Source of the DNA: Coptis chinensis
Taxonomy: Eukaryota > Streptophyta > Magnoliopsida > Ranunculales > Ranunculaceae
Assembly: GCA_015680905.1 (NCBI GenBank)
Contig: CM027377.1
Location: forward strand, 64,253,501 to 64,317,500
Reading direction: 5' to 3'
DNA length: 64,000 bases
How positions within the stretch are numbered: the stretch's first letter is position 1; every line of letters begins with the position of its first letter. Below, in pieces: positions 43,786 to 55,319 of the stretch. A program made the position numbers and the translations under genes. The notes below the pieces were generated by a model. That model saw only the letters and a list, made by a program, of their open reading frames with translations. It searched no databases and was not told the DNA's origin.

Positions 43786-45230
43786 TGATAAGAGCTCAAA
43801 ACTGTAGTTTTAACCCTGTAACAGTCATACTATTAGACCAATTATGTGAGTAATAATTAAGAGTTAACACTGATTACGTGTTTTTATGCATTTCAGGCTT
43901 CAAAGTCCATTATGTGCAGAAATGTGCCACTTTAGCGAGATAAAGGAGCAAAGGTCGGTTACTAAGGAGTTCCGTGATTAAAGGCCAAGATTCAAGAAGA
44001 CAAAGTCTTTCTAAAAGCCCGGTCAAAAGCTGAAAAGTCGACGCGGGCAGAAATAGCACACAAGTCAGCAGAACTTCCGAAGGCCGTATCTTTGGACTCA
44101 GACCTCAGAATGGGGCCTACCTTATGTCAAAACAACCGGCTCGGAAAGAGCTTTCCAATGGTCTAAGCCTTGATCTAATCAGAGGAGCAAAAGTGGACGA
44201 AAAGCCTGTTGAAGACAACTATAGCTGAAAAGGCCTTTTTAGACTGAAAGAATTGGGTTTTGGGCCTGATTCTCTGGCCCAAAACATGGCTCCAAGCCCA
44301 TGCACGATTTTTGGATCTGAAAGTATAAAAACCAAAGCTTAATTCTTTGTTAATGGTAGCTAGTTAGACCTAAAAATAGAGATTAATTCTAGATCTAGTT
44401 TTCAGTAGATTAATTAAGTTTAGTTCCATTTTCAATTCTTGTTTTAGATTAAGTCTTTGAATCATTGTTCTTGATTTCGATTTTTGTCATTTCAATTTAT
44501 AGATCTAGTTTTAATTCTTGTTGATTATCATTTCGTAGTTTAAATAGATTGAAACATTGTTAGTTAATTTAGTTAAGTTAGAATTTTAATATGATGTGTA
44601 GTTATAATTCAATGGGAAATGATGGGTTGATGACTCAAGGCTAAAACCTCCATTAGAGGGGTTGATGAAGCTTTGATGAAAACTTAGTTGTATAGTGTAG
44701 AGTCGTTGTAGAATCTATTCCACTCTAGAAGGTCGTGATTCGCCATGAGAATGGGTGGACGACCTCACATGCTAGTTAGTATTTGGTAGAAATGCCATGA
44801 ACACTAGGGATTAGAACTCGAATTTCTTGTCGTAAGAACGTAAGAATCAAGATACAAGAATCTATGTAGGTTATTAAGTTGGATTCGAGGTGGAATCAAT
44901 TCCCCTCTAATTCTTTATCTAGATTCAAAAACAATCATATTTCCATAGCATTCGTAGTTTAAATTCAACATAATCAATTTCATATTGTATCGTAGTATAA
45001 CACCCTTTGTAAAGCTCTCATTAGACTTAAGACCGATTAATTAGACATAGAAAACATTCCATGCTAGAGAACTAGGAGTGGAATGAATTTGTTACTCCAC
45101 TTTATTTCGATAGAATTGAGAGTAGAAAACTTTGATAAGCAATCTAGCATCGTAAAAAGTTTTAGTTTACTTACGTTTTGAGTTTTATCGTTCATTTCGT
45201 AGGTAAATTACCATTTTTTATCGTTTATCA
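43786..45230 (+). repeat. 5' LTR of E5
   Basis: 1445 bp, start TGATAAGAGCTCAAAACTG, end CGTTTATCA. Compared with the 3' LTR it lacks about 38 bp near 44465 (containing GATTAGATAAATAAAATAG). Confidence 0.93.
44257..44330 (+). promoter_or_regulatory. E5 LTR promoter: TGGGCC inverted repeat and TATA box
   Basis: GTTTTGGGCC (44257-44266) and GGCCCAAAAC (44276-44285) form a perfect 10-bp inverted repeat around a 9-base loop. TATAAAA follows at 44324-44330, so transcription should start near 44355. TGGGCC is the plant site II core. The same arrangement is present in the other family LTRs (TATA at 57628-57634, 61898-61904 and, on the minus strand, 11255-11261). Confidence 0.65.
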
Positions 45231-45232
45231 AA

Positions 45233-45250
45233 TGGCGCCGCTGCCATCTT
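45233..45250 (+). promoter_or_regulatory. Primer-binding site of E5
   Basis: TGGCGCCGCTGCCATCTT, two bases after the LTR, tRNA-Asp type. Confidence 0.87.
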
Positions 45251-45767
45251 AGTTTCACTTTAGCAATGTTTTCATGGTATAATTAGTCATTTTTAAGTCC
45301 CATTAAACCCACCCACCCTTGTTTGATTCATACTGTGGTTGTCCGTTTCAACGTTGAAAAGTTCCGCGACAAAATTACACGGAGCGCGACCGCGCCCAGA
45401 CGGAGCACACCTGCGCCCATAAGCCTGGAACCTTGAGTGCGACCCGCCCCCATGTTGAGCGTAACCCGCCCTTAAACACTGTAACTTCAAGTTACACGGA
45501 GCGCGACCGCGCCCTAAGCGAGCGCACCCGCGCCCTAAGCTAAATTTTTCCGGATTTCTACAGATTTGTTTCGAACTTCGAGTTTTAAGTTTTTCAGTGT
45601 TCTAACTTGTTATTTACACTGAACACGCGTAAACAAGACGCTATTCATACGCGAAGCAAGGACGCTATCAGGTATTCCTTTCTTCCATACCTCGCATCTC
45701 AAGTTAGAGGCTTATACTAAAATATCAAGATTGTTTGGAGTGTTGTCGTGTTTAGATTTAGACTTGC
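45251..45767 (+). other. Leader of E5 with GC-rich words
   Basis: Noncoding. At 45376-45545, GAGCGCGACCGCGCCC, GAGCACACCTGCGCCC, GAGTGCGACCCGCCCC and GAGCGCACCCGCGCCC occur in loose tandem, several able to form short GC hairpins. The gag ATG follows at 45768. Confidence 0.7.
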
Positions 45768-47798
45768 ATGAGATTAAGGTCTGGTCGGAGAAAAACACCG
45801 AACGTAATTAACCGTCAATGTCAACATACAAATCTATCAAGTATACCAATCACTACACCTCTAGCTACTATCTCACCAACCACACCTGACATAATGGCTG
45901 AAGAAAGAGAGACTCCTCTCTCCGACTTCTACAAAGCCTTGAGCGATAGCCCTAAATCTTGCATCGTTCTAGCGGACCCGATTGGGGATTTTGAATTCCC
46001 CAAACATATTTAATTTGTTACCCGTTTTCCATGGTTTAGACCATGAAAAACCTTACCAACACATCGTGGGATTGAACAAGTCCTTACAACATTCCATCAT
46101 CCTACGGTTGGTGCGGAACAAATTAAACCGAGGGGTATTCCCTTCACCTTAGCCTATAAGGCAGCGTCTTGGTTAAGCGCCCAAGCGCCTAACTCTGTGG
46201 ACTCGTGGGCTAAACTTGTTCAAATTTGTTTATGGAACATTTTTACCCACCCCTAAAGACGGATGAGATGCTTCCCAAGATTCATTTTTTCCACGTAATC
46301 CTCATGAATCATTTTCGAGGCTTGGAATCGTTTCACCGATCTGCTTATAGAGTGTCCACACCATAACCTAGCAAAAGACACATTAGTTCGTGCATTTTTC
46401 AAAGGACTTCAACATCACCATAAAGAAGTCCTTGACATAATGAATGGGGGTAGTTTCCTAAGTAAAAAGGAGCCTTGGAGGCTTACAAATTTTTAGAAGA
46501 GCAAACTAAACGCTTAATAACAATTGGGGGTAGTGATGATATCCCCCTTCTGCTAGTTCTTCTTCAATGATTAAGGCCGCGCGGTATGTTTGAGATGAAA
46601 TCCGATCGAACTTAAAATTTAATCGAATCTTTAACTAAAAGGTTGAGGCTATTTTACGTTCAACAAAAGCCTATCCCCGTCATGAATGTAAACTCCAACC
46701 CATGTAATTTCTGTTTGAGTCCCGAGCACCCCGACTCCTATTGTCCTCTAAGCCTATGAACAACAACAATTAGAGCAAGATAATGTTTGCTCCATTAATA
46801 GCTATCCTATTCCTAATGCCCCATGGAGACAACATCCCAACTTTAGTTGGCGAAACAATCAACAAGTTTCACCTCCAGGGTTTAATAACCAAAATGTTAG
46901 GCAAGCAAACAACTATAATCAAGCTCCACCTAGGCAAGGACAGGGACAATGTCAGGGAAATTATAATAATTATAACAACCAAGCGCAACCACGACAAGGT
47001 GTAGCACAATGTCAGAGTAATTATAATAGTTATAATACCAATAGAGGTATCGTTCCGGTTAACAATAGTAACTATCACAACCCACCCATAAATAATCAAC
47101 GAGAGATAGTTCCAGTCGCATCACCTGTGACTACTACACCTACACAACCGGATCGTATCGACACCTTTATACAGGTTACCCAACAACTTTTCCAATCAAT
47201 GACTTAATCAAACCAACAGATCTTACAATCCATAAATCAGGGCATACAACAGTTAGCCCAAGAGAAAGCCCAACCAAAAGGCGTGTTTCCAGGACAAGCG
47301 ATACCAAACCCTAAAATGGCAAACACAGCCTTTGAGGTAAACGGTAATACTAGTACGGAAACTACAATCGTAGGTGACCTAAATGCCATCACCACTCTCC
47401 GTTCTGGAAGAGTGGTTGATAACAAAGTAACTATGCCTATAGTTACCCCATCAGTACTCCCTACACCGGATATCGAACTAGATACCGAAATAGAAACTGA
47501 AGAGCCTACCACTGTAGAGGTACCAGTTAAACCACAACCTAGGAAACCGAAAGCCAAGGTTACACATCAAGTCGAGCCATACGCGAAATATAGAGCGAAA
47601 CCACCGTTCCCTAAAAAATTAGCCATGCTAACCAGGGATACAAACTTTGAGGAGATTAGGAACGTTTTCAAGAATCTAACGATAAACCTTCCTTTTCTCG
47701 AAGCTATTAAAAAGCTACCTAACCACGCTAAGTTTCTTAAAGAGTTGTGCACTACTAGGCGTAAGACCAACATACCTAAAGGCGCCTTTCTAAACTGA
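45768..47798 (+). pseudogene. E5 gag, several frameshifts
   Basis: Starts MRLRSGRRKTPNVIN at 45768; the frame ends at 46013. Later frames carry gag blocks: WLSAQAPNSVDSWAKLVQ, ECPHHNLAKDTLVRAFFKG with LQHHHKEVLDIMNGGSF, an Asn/Gln-rich part, and from 47283 a 171-codon frame with PGQAIPNPKMANTAFEVNGN, ITTLRSGRVVDNKVTM and NLTINLPFLEAIKKLPNHA ending just before the protease. E2 gag (9292-7700, minus) is its closest relative here. Multiple shifts inactivate it. Confidence 0.82.
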
Positions 47799-48191
47799 GC
47801 GGTTCCCAACTTTATCAAAAAAATAATGGAATTGTTAAGTACAAGGACCCCCGGTCGATCCCTCATGTAAAATGCACCTTAGGAGATTCCCACACGACGA
47901 CCGCGTTATTAGACCTGGGGGCGAGTGCTAACTTACTCCCATATTATTTGTATAAATAAATAGGTCTACAAGAAATGCAACCTACAAAAATAACGTTGCA
48001 ATTAGCGGACAGGTCAATTAAGTATCCTAAGGGTGTAGTGGAAAACGTGCTTGTTAAGGTTAAGGATTTCGACTATCCTGCTGATTTTGTTATCCTCGAT
48101 ACAGAAGTCGCTAACGACTCTGTACCGATCATCTTAGGGCGCCCCTTCTTGGCCACAGCCAACGCAGCTTATAAATTGCCGCGATGGTAAG
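47799..48191 (+). pseudogene. E5 aspartic protease
   Basis: LLDLGASANLLPYYLYK with the active-site triplet DLG at 47912-47920, then a stop, then IGLQEMQPTKITLQLADRSI, KYPKGVVENVLVKVKDFDYP and PIILGRPFLATANA. The protease would release gag and pol products. The DLGA variant is usual in Athila; E2 has DTGA at the same place. Frame changes and a TAA disrupt it. Confidence 0.82.
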
Positions 48192-50160
48192 ATGTCCTTA
48201 TCTTTTGGCCATCTTACTATTGAGGTAAATGTTTTTAAAATGATGAAACAGTTACCAGATTCATCTATAGATGGGGAGGTTAGCAAGATCGAGAGCTTAG
48301 CTCAAGATTATTTTAACAACACATTTCCCGAAAACAATATGTACAAATTTCTTTCTTTTGAAACTTCAGATTTTGTAAATGACTCCTACTTAGAGGAAGT
48401 CAACACCATCCTTGAGTCCACACAAATTGTAGACCCTTCGGTTGCTCCATATACTGAGTATGAGGACTTGCTACCTAAGCAAGTATTCATTTTGCAAAAT
48501 GAGGACCCAGACGAAACATCTATTGATTTTCCTTCCACCCCAGTGCTTAAATCTCTTCCCCCGGACCTAAAATATATTCAACTTGATCCGGATGGTAGTC
48601 ATCCGGTAATTATATCTTCTCTGTTATCTAACGATGAAGAGACACGTTTAATCTGGGTGATTAGGGAACATCGGTCTGCAATTGGTTGGTCCCTAGCCGA
48701 CATTAAGGGAATTGACCCTGATGTTTGCACTCATCGTATCCATTTGGAGGATAACGCGAAGACTTCTCGCGAACCTCAGCGTTGCTTGAACCCTGCCATG
48801 AAAGAGGTGGTTAGGGAAGAAGTCTTACAATTACTTTCGATCGCGGTATCATATACCCAATCTATCGATAGCGAATGGGTAAGCCCCATTCATGTAGTTC
48901 CTAAGAAATCGGGAGTTACCATGGTGCGTAGCGGAAAGGGTGACTATGTTGTCACACAAGGTCCTATGAAATGGAGGATCGTATTGATTCTGACGTTTAA
49001 ATGCTATGACACGAAAGGATCACTTTCCTTTACCTTTTATAGATCAAATGCTCGAACGCCTAGCTGGTCATGCTTTTTATTGTTTTCTGGATGGCTACTC
49101 AGGCTATTTTCAGATTATTATTGATATTGATGACCAAGAAAAGACTACCTTCACATGTCCCTTTGGAACGTATGCCTATAAACGAATGCCTTTTGGCCTT
49201 TGTAATGCTCCTGGTACCTTCTAGCGGTGTATGCTTCATATATTTAGTGACATGGTAGAGCGCTTTATGGAAGTTTTCATGGATGATTTTTCTATCTATG
49301 GGGATTCCTTCATAGACTGTTTGTCTAACCTGTCTAAGGTTTTGACACGGTGTGAAGAAAAGAGCCTCGTTTTAAATTGGGAAAAGTGTCATTTCATGGT
49401 GAAAAAGGGCATAGTACTAGGTCACATTGTATCTAGTGATGGCATCAAAGTAGATAAGGCCAAACTAGATAAGATAGCGACTCTACCTAAACTACGGACT
49501 GTCCGTGATATTAGAGCCTTTCTAGGCCATGCAGCTTTTGATAGGCGGTTTATTAAAGACTTTTCGAAAATAGCTAGGCCTTTAACTAATCTGCTTTTGA
49601 AAGATACAATCTTTGATTTTAATTTTAACTGTAAGCAGGCTTTCGAAACTTTAAAAGTCGCCCTAACCTCTGCACCAATTATACAGCCTCCCGATTGGTC
49701 TAAACCTTTCGAACTCATGTGTGATGCTAGTGACTATGCAGTTGGTGCAGTCTTGGGACAAAAACTAGATAATAAGTCCACAGTTATTGATTATGCTAGT
49801 AAAACCTTAAACGATGCTCAACGGAATTATTCAACTACCGAAAAAGAATTCTTAGCCGTCATTTATGCTTTAGATAAGTTTCGTCCTTATTTGGTTGGTT
49901 CTAAAACTTTAGTTTACACGGACCATGCAACCCTTAAGTACCTTCTTGCAAAGAAGGATGCTAAGCAGAGATTAATCCGATAGATCCTTCTCTTGCAAGA
50001 GTTCACATTAGAAATAAAGGACAAAAGAGGGGTCGAAAACGTAGTTGCCGACCACTTATCTAGACTTACAAACGACGATAATAGTGATTCGAGTCCATAC
50101 CGGACTCTTTTCACGATGAGCATCTGTATGCTATTTTTTCAGCACCATAGTATGCTGACA
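48192..50160 (+). pseudogene. E5 reverse transcriptase and RNase H
   Basis: 48192-49124 holds the linker and RT start (LIWVIREHRSAIGWSLADIK, RIHLEDNAK, WVSPIHVVPKKSG). After a frameshift near 48990 RT continues TRKDHFPLPFIDQMLERLAG, CFLDGYSGYFQ, RMPFGLCNAPGTF. A TAG at about 49222-49224 replaces the expected Gln. The active-site FMDDF lies at 49276-49290. Then LNWEKCHFMVKKGIVLGHIV, LTSAPIIQPPDWSKPFELMC, and RNase H with DASDYAVGAVLGQ, STTEKEFLAVIYALDKFRPY and TDHATLKYLL. A second TAG follows LIR at 49981-49983 (normally Trp), then HLSRL. Converts element RNA to DNA; here broken by two nonsense codons and frameshifts. Confidence 0.9.
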
Positions 50161-50186
50161 TTGTAAATTATTTAGCGGCTGATGTT

Positions 50187-51389
50187 ATGCCTTATAATTG
50201 GTCAAGAAATGAACGTAAGAAGTTTTTGGCCAGAGTTAAGTTATTCTACTGGGATGAGCCCTACCTTTTTAAGTATTGTGCCGATCAGATTATTCGTCGT
50301 TGTATTCCCCAGTGGGAATATAATAAAGTTCTATCGTTCTGCCATGACAAAGAGTGTGGTGGGCATTTCAGTGGGATGAAAACAGCCGCTAAAGTTCTTC
50401 AATGTGGATTTTATTGGCCAAGTGCCCAAGTGCATTGCAAGACGTGTATTCGTTGCCAACAATTTGGGCGAATCACGAAGCGTAATATGATGCCATTAAA
50501 TCCAATCTTGATAGTAGAAATTTTTGATGTTTGGGGTATTGATTTCATGGGTCCCTTCCCTGTTTCCCACGGTTTTATTTATATTCTAGTTGCCGTGGAC
50601 TACGTGTCTAAATGGATAGAGGCCCTAGCTTGCCGTAGTAATGACCATAAGACTGTTGTATTTTTTATTAAAGAATATATTTTCTGTCGGTTTGGCATTC
50701 CTAAAGCCATCATTAGTGATGGTGGAACACATTTTTGCAACAGAGTTGTTGCATCCCTAGTGAAAAAGTATGGAGTTACACACAAAGTAGCAACTCCTTA
50801 TCATCCACAAACTAGCAGACAAGTAGAAGTTTCTAATAGGGAAATCAAAAAGATTTTAGAAACAATTGTAAACCCTGATAGGAAAGACTGGTCGAAGCGT
50901 CTATCGGATGCCTTATGGGCGTATAGAACTACTTTCAAAACTCCTATAGGTATGTCTCCCTTTAGACTTGTATTTTGGAAACCATGTCATTTGCCCGTTG
51001 AATTAGAGCACCGTGCTCTGTGGGCTATAAAAAGCCTTAACTTAAATATTGATGAGGCAGGTGTCAAACGCAAGTTGCAATTGAATGAGCTTGAAGAAAT
51101 CCATAGCGATTCTTACGATCTCGCGAAGGATTATAAAGCTAACATGAAACATGTTCATGATAAGCAAATCTTGCGCAAAAAGTTTGTGGTCGGTCAAAAG
51201 GTCTTGCTTTACAACTCCCGTCTATGTATTTTCCCAGGGAAACTAAAAACCCGTTGGACTGGTCCTTTTCTGGTTACTGAAGTCATCCCTTACGGGGCAA
51301 TCACCTTGGTAAATCCCACGAACAACAGTACCTTTCAAGTTAATGGTCAACGGTTAAAACATTTTCACGAACTTACGCCCACGATGTAG
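50187..51389 (+). CDS. E5 integrase
   Basis: An uninterrupted 400-codon frame. HHCC zinc finger: HDKECGGHFSGMKTA then CKTCIRCQQFGR. Catalytic core: IDFMGPFPVSHGFIYILVAV (first Asp), AIISDGGTHFCN (second Asp), HPQTSRQVEVSNREI (Glu), giving a D,D-35-E set. Then KTPIGMSPFRLVF and CHLPVELEHRALWAIKSLNL, and a C-terminal part with LYNSRLCIFPGKLKTRWTG. Sequence phrases are typical of Athila. The enzyme would insert element DNA into the genome. It is the only pol domain here with all motifs in one open frame, but the ATG is internal to the former polyprotein, so a free product is unlikely. Confidence 0.9.
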   Translation: MPYNWSRNERKKFLARVKLFYWDEPYLFKYCADQIIRRCIPQWEYNKVLSFCHDKECGGHFSGMKTAAKVLQCGFYWPSAQVHCKTCIRCQQFGRITKRNMMPLNPILIVEIFDVWGIDFMGPFPVSHGFIYILVAVDYVSKWIEALACRSNDHKTVVFFIKEYIFCRFGIPKAIISDGGTHFCNRVVASLVKKYGVTHKVATPYHPQTSRQVEVSNREIKKILETIVNPDRKDWSKRLSDALWAYRTTFKTPIGMSPFRLVFWKPCHLPVELEHRALWAIKSLNLNIDEAGVKRKLQLNELEEIHSDSYDLAKDYKANMKHVHDKQILRKKFVVGQKVLLYNSRLCIFPGKLKTRWTGPFLVTEVIPYGAITLVNPTNNSTFQVNGQRLKHFHELTPTM

Positions 51390-52421
51390 AGGAAGTCCTT
51401 TACGGGGACCATCTATGAGGATTGACCTTTGCCATTTGGTGCACTTCCTTTCATTTCCATATAATGGTAAGTGCACCATTCAGGTAACCGGGCCCTCCCT
51501 ATGAAGTGTGTGGCTATAAGTACCGGATCCTAAGTCCACAGTTAACATAATTCACGTTTTCCACTTTTGCATGTTTTCTCGGGTTTTGAGTCATGTTCCT
51601 CTATGGAGTGAAGTATGTATTTCTTGTTTTTCGTTTTTCTTAAAATAAACTAATAAAAAAAAATTCTAAATTGTAGAAATAGCAATCCAACAAGTCTTGG
51701 GAATCTGACTTTAAACGACCCACGGTAGAACAAATTATGAGTTTAAAAATTTATTTGGGGGGTGGGTAGTCGGTCTTTCCATCCGGATTGCTCGAACTTC
51801 CCATTTGTGTTGCTTAGGCCTAGTAGTGTAGTTAATTTGGGTTGACGTTATCTCAAACTTAGATTTCCTTCGTTCGCATAACTTACGACAAACACGCACT
51901 TTTAGGCATTTTTCCACCTTCATATATGTCAGCCATGGTTGGAATTGAGTGTTTTATAGATCATTGGATTGGAAATTCTCTCCTGATCATTTCTATAACT
52001 CATTCGCCAAAATCGGGCCAGTAACAAAGCGGCAATTTGAATTTGAAATTACGCAAAAAATCGAAAAATTTCGGAATTCAAATTGGGCTTGGGCCCAAAC
52101 CGCAAGCACGTCTGTGCGTCTCCTTCCTTCCCAAAAACACAGAGTTGTTTCCTTTTCCAATCCCGCCGGTTACCAAGGTTTAAAACAAACCTTAAACACC
52201 AAAAAAAAAAAAAAAAAAAAAAAGAAAAAAACCTAACTACACCCACGCCAAGCAATTCAATCCAATTGAAATCTTCTCCAAACCATTACCACCACAACCC
52301 CAACTCCGAAAACAACCACCAATTCAAGTACCCACCACCGCCACCACCGTATCGGTGGTTGTTTTACATCAAACTCGCCTCCCCCACCGTCTACAAACCA
52401 TTAGTTGTCTCAGAAACTTCA
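51390..52421 (+). other. E5 region between integrase and the first extra ORF
   Basis: About 1 kb, no convincing frame. 51420-51570 matches the post-ORF sequence in E2. An A-rich tract lies at 52201-52231 (23 A, G, 7 A approximately). A pyrimidine-rich stretch before 52422 could serve as acceptor site or promoter for the following ORF, which is not shown. Confidence 0.55.
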
Positions 52422-53583
52422 ATGGCGCTATGACGAAGAATTTTGCCGGAGCACACGTTTGCTGCCGACAGCTTCGCACCATTTTACGATGCGGAGATGA
52501 TGAGGAGGGATTGGAACGGACTGTGGTACTCGACTGAGGAATTCTATCACTATGATTTGGTAGAACAGTTTTATAAGAAGCGAGAATTAGAGGGGAATAG
52601 GATTTTCATTAAGGTAGCGAGGAGCGAGGAGGAAACGCGAGGCGGTTGTTGGATTTTTGTTAGGAATTACGGCTTGAAAGCAACCTAGAAAGCGACCATT
52701 CAGGAATCGATATCTTTGGAGTTCCTGCTTTGATGAAAAGACTTGTCGTGGAGGGTGAATATAATCCGACATCTCATTCGTCCGCCCGATCGACCACGAG
52801 AACCAATCAACCGGGTCAGAGCTCGGTGGATTGGTAGGAACGCCCTCGGGGAAAGACAAAGTCGGCGATATCGGTCTGCAATGTCTGCACATTCTCTAGA
52901 TTTTGCAAACGAATAAGTATAATTTCTGCATCCTTGATTTAATGTTTAATGTGATTAGAGGAGTGGGAAAGAGCTCGGTGCCTCTTCCCGTATTGATCAC
53001 TAAGATCATGCTCTCCTTTAGAGCTGTTGCAAAATCTGCTCCTATTAAGATCAAAGTGCATTCTAATGCAAGTATCTATACGGATTGCATCCAAGAGACT
53101 TGGCCGTTGCCTAAAGAAAAGGTGGTTGAGTCGGAGGATGAAAGGGAGGATATGACAAGTCTGGATGACGATGCATTAGATAGTTGTAGTTCTAATTTTG
53201 AACGCATGCAAGTGTTGCAAACTGCCTTGCGTTATGTTTATGGTATTTGTGAAAATATCCGAGATAGGCAGATTGTAGTTCGAAATAAGCAAATGAATCT
53301 TTAGACGAGACTTGAAATGCTCGAAAGGGGTCAGGACGATATCTTGTCTAACTTGGAGACTATCCACCAGCATCACCAAGCCCAGTATGCAGTACTCAGG
53401 ACTGAGATGGAAGCACAACACTTGTTCCGAATAGAGATGCTACGACGCATGCCACCCGTGGAGGATTCTGTTTTAGCCGAGTTTGAAAGGCATGAGCGTC
53501 GTCGCCGAAGGACAGATGGTTCAAGCCATTCTCCATCCCAGGGCCAATCTCCATCTCAGGGTCCATCTTCATCACATAACTAG
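52422..53583 (+). pseudogene. E5 first extra (env-position) ORF, broken
   Basis: An ATG at 52422 opens a frame stopped after three codons (MAL); in the same frame LPEHTFAADSFAPFYDAEMM, RRDWNGLWYSTEEFYHYDLV and EQFYKKRELEG continue to 52688. After a frameshift, 52903-53304 has SVPLPVLITKIMLSFRAVAK and an acidic stretch. Past a TAG (53302-53304), 53317-53583 has a probable coiled coil (LEMLERGQDDILSNLETIHQ) and a Ser/Pro/Gln tail (SPSQGQSPSQG). It resembles proteins annotated as putative plant transposon protein or Athila env-like. Real envelope function is not shown. Confidence 0.65.
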
Positions 53584-54503
53584 GTATTCACCATCAGTTT
53601 GTGTTTGCTGTTATTTCATGATTTTGTTTTATTAGTTGGATTTTAATTCAGTTGTTAAATTTAAATATTAAGGTGTTTGTTTTATGTTGTTTGGTTTTAA
53701 ATTTTAGTTTTAATATAATTGGTTATTTTCGAGTTCTGCTTGTTTTTATCATTAATCCCACCTTCCTGACTTGTTTGGGGGTGGTAATATTTATACCGAG
53801 CATAATTCGCTATATGATCATCTGCTCTAAAGTTGTCTTGGAGGAAAGGTTGAGAATTTGGCCGATATCGGCATATCTATGATTTGTGTGGTGGTAGCAT
53901 GAAATCTAGGAGAGTTTAGAAGTTACTATTCTAAATCCAGTATGAAAGATACTAGGATTTTTAGAAAATCAAGAAGATGGTTTGTTTCCGTTTTCGGGTT
54001 TGGAATTTTTCTATTTCCGGAAATTGCCTGAAAACAATTTGGGAACTTGCCGATTCGTTTTGGAAGCTCATAACCTATTTAAAATCCCTTCATTCTACAC
54101 TAACAAACCACACTACACCCCACCATCATCCTGCACCTTTCACTCCAAGCTTTTCCTTCTTTTTCCTCTAAACTTTCAAAGACTTACACGAAGCACGCTG
54201 CGCTCGTTAGAGCGACTTGCACCAGACGCTTTCAGCAAGTTTACTCAGAGTGCGACCCGCGCCCTCCTTGAGCGGGACTCGCGTCCAAACACTATAATTC
54301 CAAAAACCCACAAGCGCACCAGCGCCCTGCCATCTGTAAGCACGGAAATTCCAATTTTTTGAGGGTCATTCCAGGATTTTTGGAACTGTTCAAAGAGTCG
54401 TTGAGATGACATCTCCTATAGTCATACATGAACAGTCTTTTGAAGACGTGTTGGGAACCGAGACCTATGGACATTGGTTCCGACACAGGATCCTGCAGTT
54501 AGG
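53584..54503 (+). other. E5 spacer between the two extra ORFs, with GC-rich words
   Basis: Noncoding. 54180-54345 carries GAGTGCGACCCGCGCCC, GAGCGGGACTCGCGTCC and GCGCACCAGCGCCC, the same word type as in the leaders. E1 has equivalent sequence at 1-230 (with GTCTTTTGAAGAC at 150 and 54432). Confidence 0.65.
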
Positions 54504-55319
54504 ATGGCGCCATCATCATCGGTAAGTGATGACGATTCATATTCACCACAGCTTACTGCTTATTTCTACGACCACGTTAAATTCTATTGTAATCAGGATG
54601 GAGAACAAGAATTCTCCGTCGTAGTCGATGACACGACACATAAATTCAATAAAAATGTGGTCGCTTTAGTTTCAGGATTACCAATACCTGATCCTATTCA
54701 CACATGGGCATATATGACCAATAATGCATACCTTTATGATTATACATATTTCCATGAGTATTATGGGGGAGGGGTATTTCAAGTAATGGACCAGGGGCGA
54801 TATAGCATTGCCCTTGGTAGCCTTTCCCTAAACGTAGGCACCACCATGTTATTCATCCTGATGAATATTTTGGGGGAATGGCAGTTCATTTTGCAAAACA
54901 ATCTTGCTGGTGACATTTTCCTCGCTTTAGCTGAGGGATGTCACCGATATGACATTCCCCGAGTTTTAGTCGCTAGTCTTAAGAGAGCCCAAAGCATGAG
55001 GCGTAAGTATCTTCTTATGCTTGTTTTGGTAAGCCGCATCATGCGTAGTTGTTTACCTGTATTCTGTGCACAATTCACATATTGGAAAAGGGTTGAAGTC
55101 ATGAGACCCACCAATTGGGTGGTTCGCTCATTGCGAATAATGACTTGGCCGGGATGGCAAGTGCAGCCTCATTTGGTCGCCCCGTACATCCTATCAGACA
55201 TAGTAACACTTAACAGGTTAGCATTAGTAGATGATAAATGGCGGCAAACTTGGCAAGTTATAATGGACTGGCAGGATGCGAAGGAACCTCATCTCTTTAA
55301 TGAGGAGGAGGATGTTTAA
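54504..55319 (+). CDS. E5 second extra ORF, unknown protein, intact
   Basis: 271 codons from the ATG at 54504 (MAPSSSVSDDDSYS); a ten-codon TTG extension upstream is less likely. Conserved with the broken copy in E1 (232-1041). Features: an acidic Ser-rich start, then LTAYFYDHVKFYCNQDGEQ, a central GRYSIALGSLSLNVGTTML stretch with FILMNILGEW, a basic segment SLKRAQSMRRKYLLMLVLV, a Cys-containing hydrophobic part SCLPVFCAQF, then RPTNWVVRSLRIMTWPGW and a C-terminal WQDAKEPHLF with an acidic end. Two hydrophobic stretches might be membrane segments. I recognise no domain. Position is between the pol genes and the polypurine tract. Confidence 0.7.
   Translation: MAPSSSVSDDDSYSPQLTAYFYDHVKFYCNQDGEQEFSVVVDDTTHKFNKNVVALVSGLPIPDPIHTWAYMTNNAYLYDYTYFHEYYGGGVFQVMDQGRYSIALGSLSLNVGTTMLFILMNILGEWQFILQNNLAGDIFLALAEGCHRYDIPRVLVASLKRAQSMRRKYLLMLVLVSRIMRSCLPVFCAQFTYWKRVEVMRPTNWVVRSLRIMTWPGWQVQPHLVAPYILSDIVTLNRLALVDDKWRQTWQVIMDWQDAKEPHLFNEEEDV

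Noticed and set aside
45233-45250. Possible tRNA gene piece
   Set aside because: The tRNA-Asp-like bases are only the primer-binding site; no cloverleaf surrounds it.
47237-47866. Minus-strand frames opposite E5 gag and protease
   Set aside because: The plus strand holds clear gag and protease motifs; the complements show none.
52443-55319. Viral envelope gene
   Set aside because: The position matches the env-like ORFs of Athila, but I see no signal peptide, cleavage site or fusion motif that would support a true envelope.
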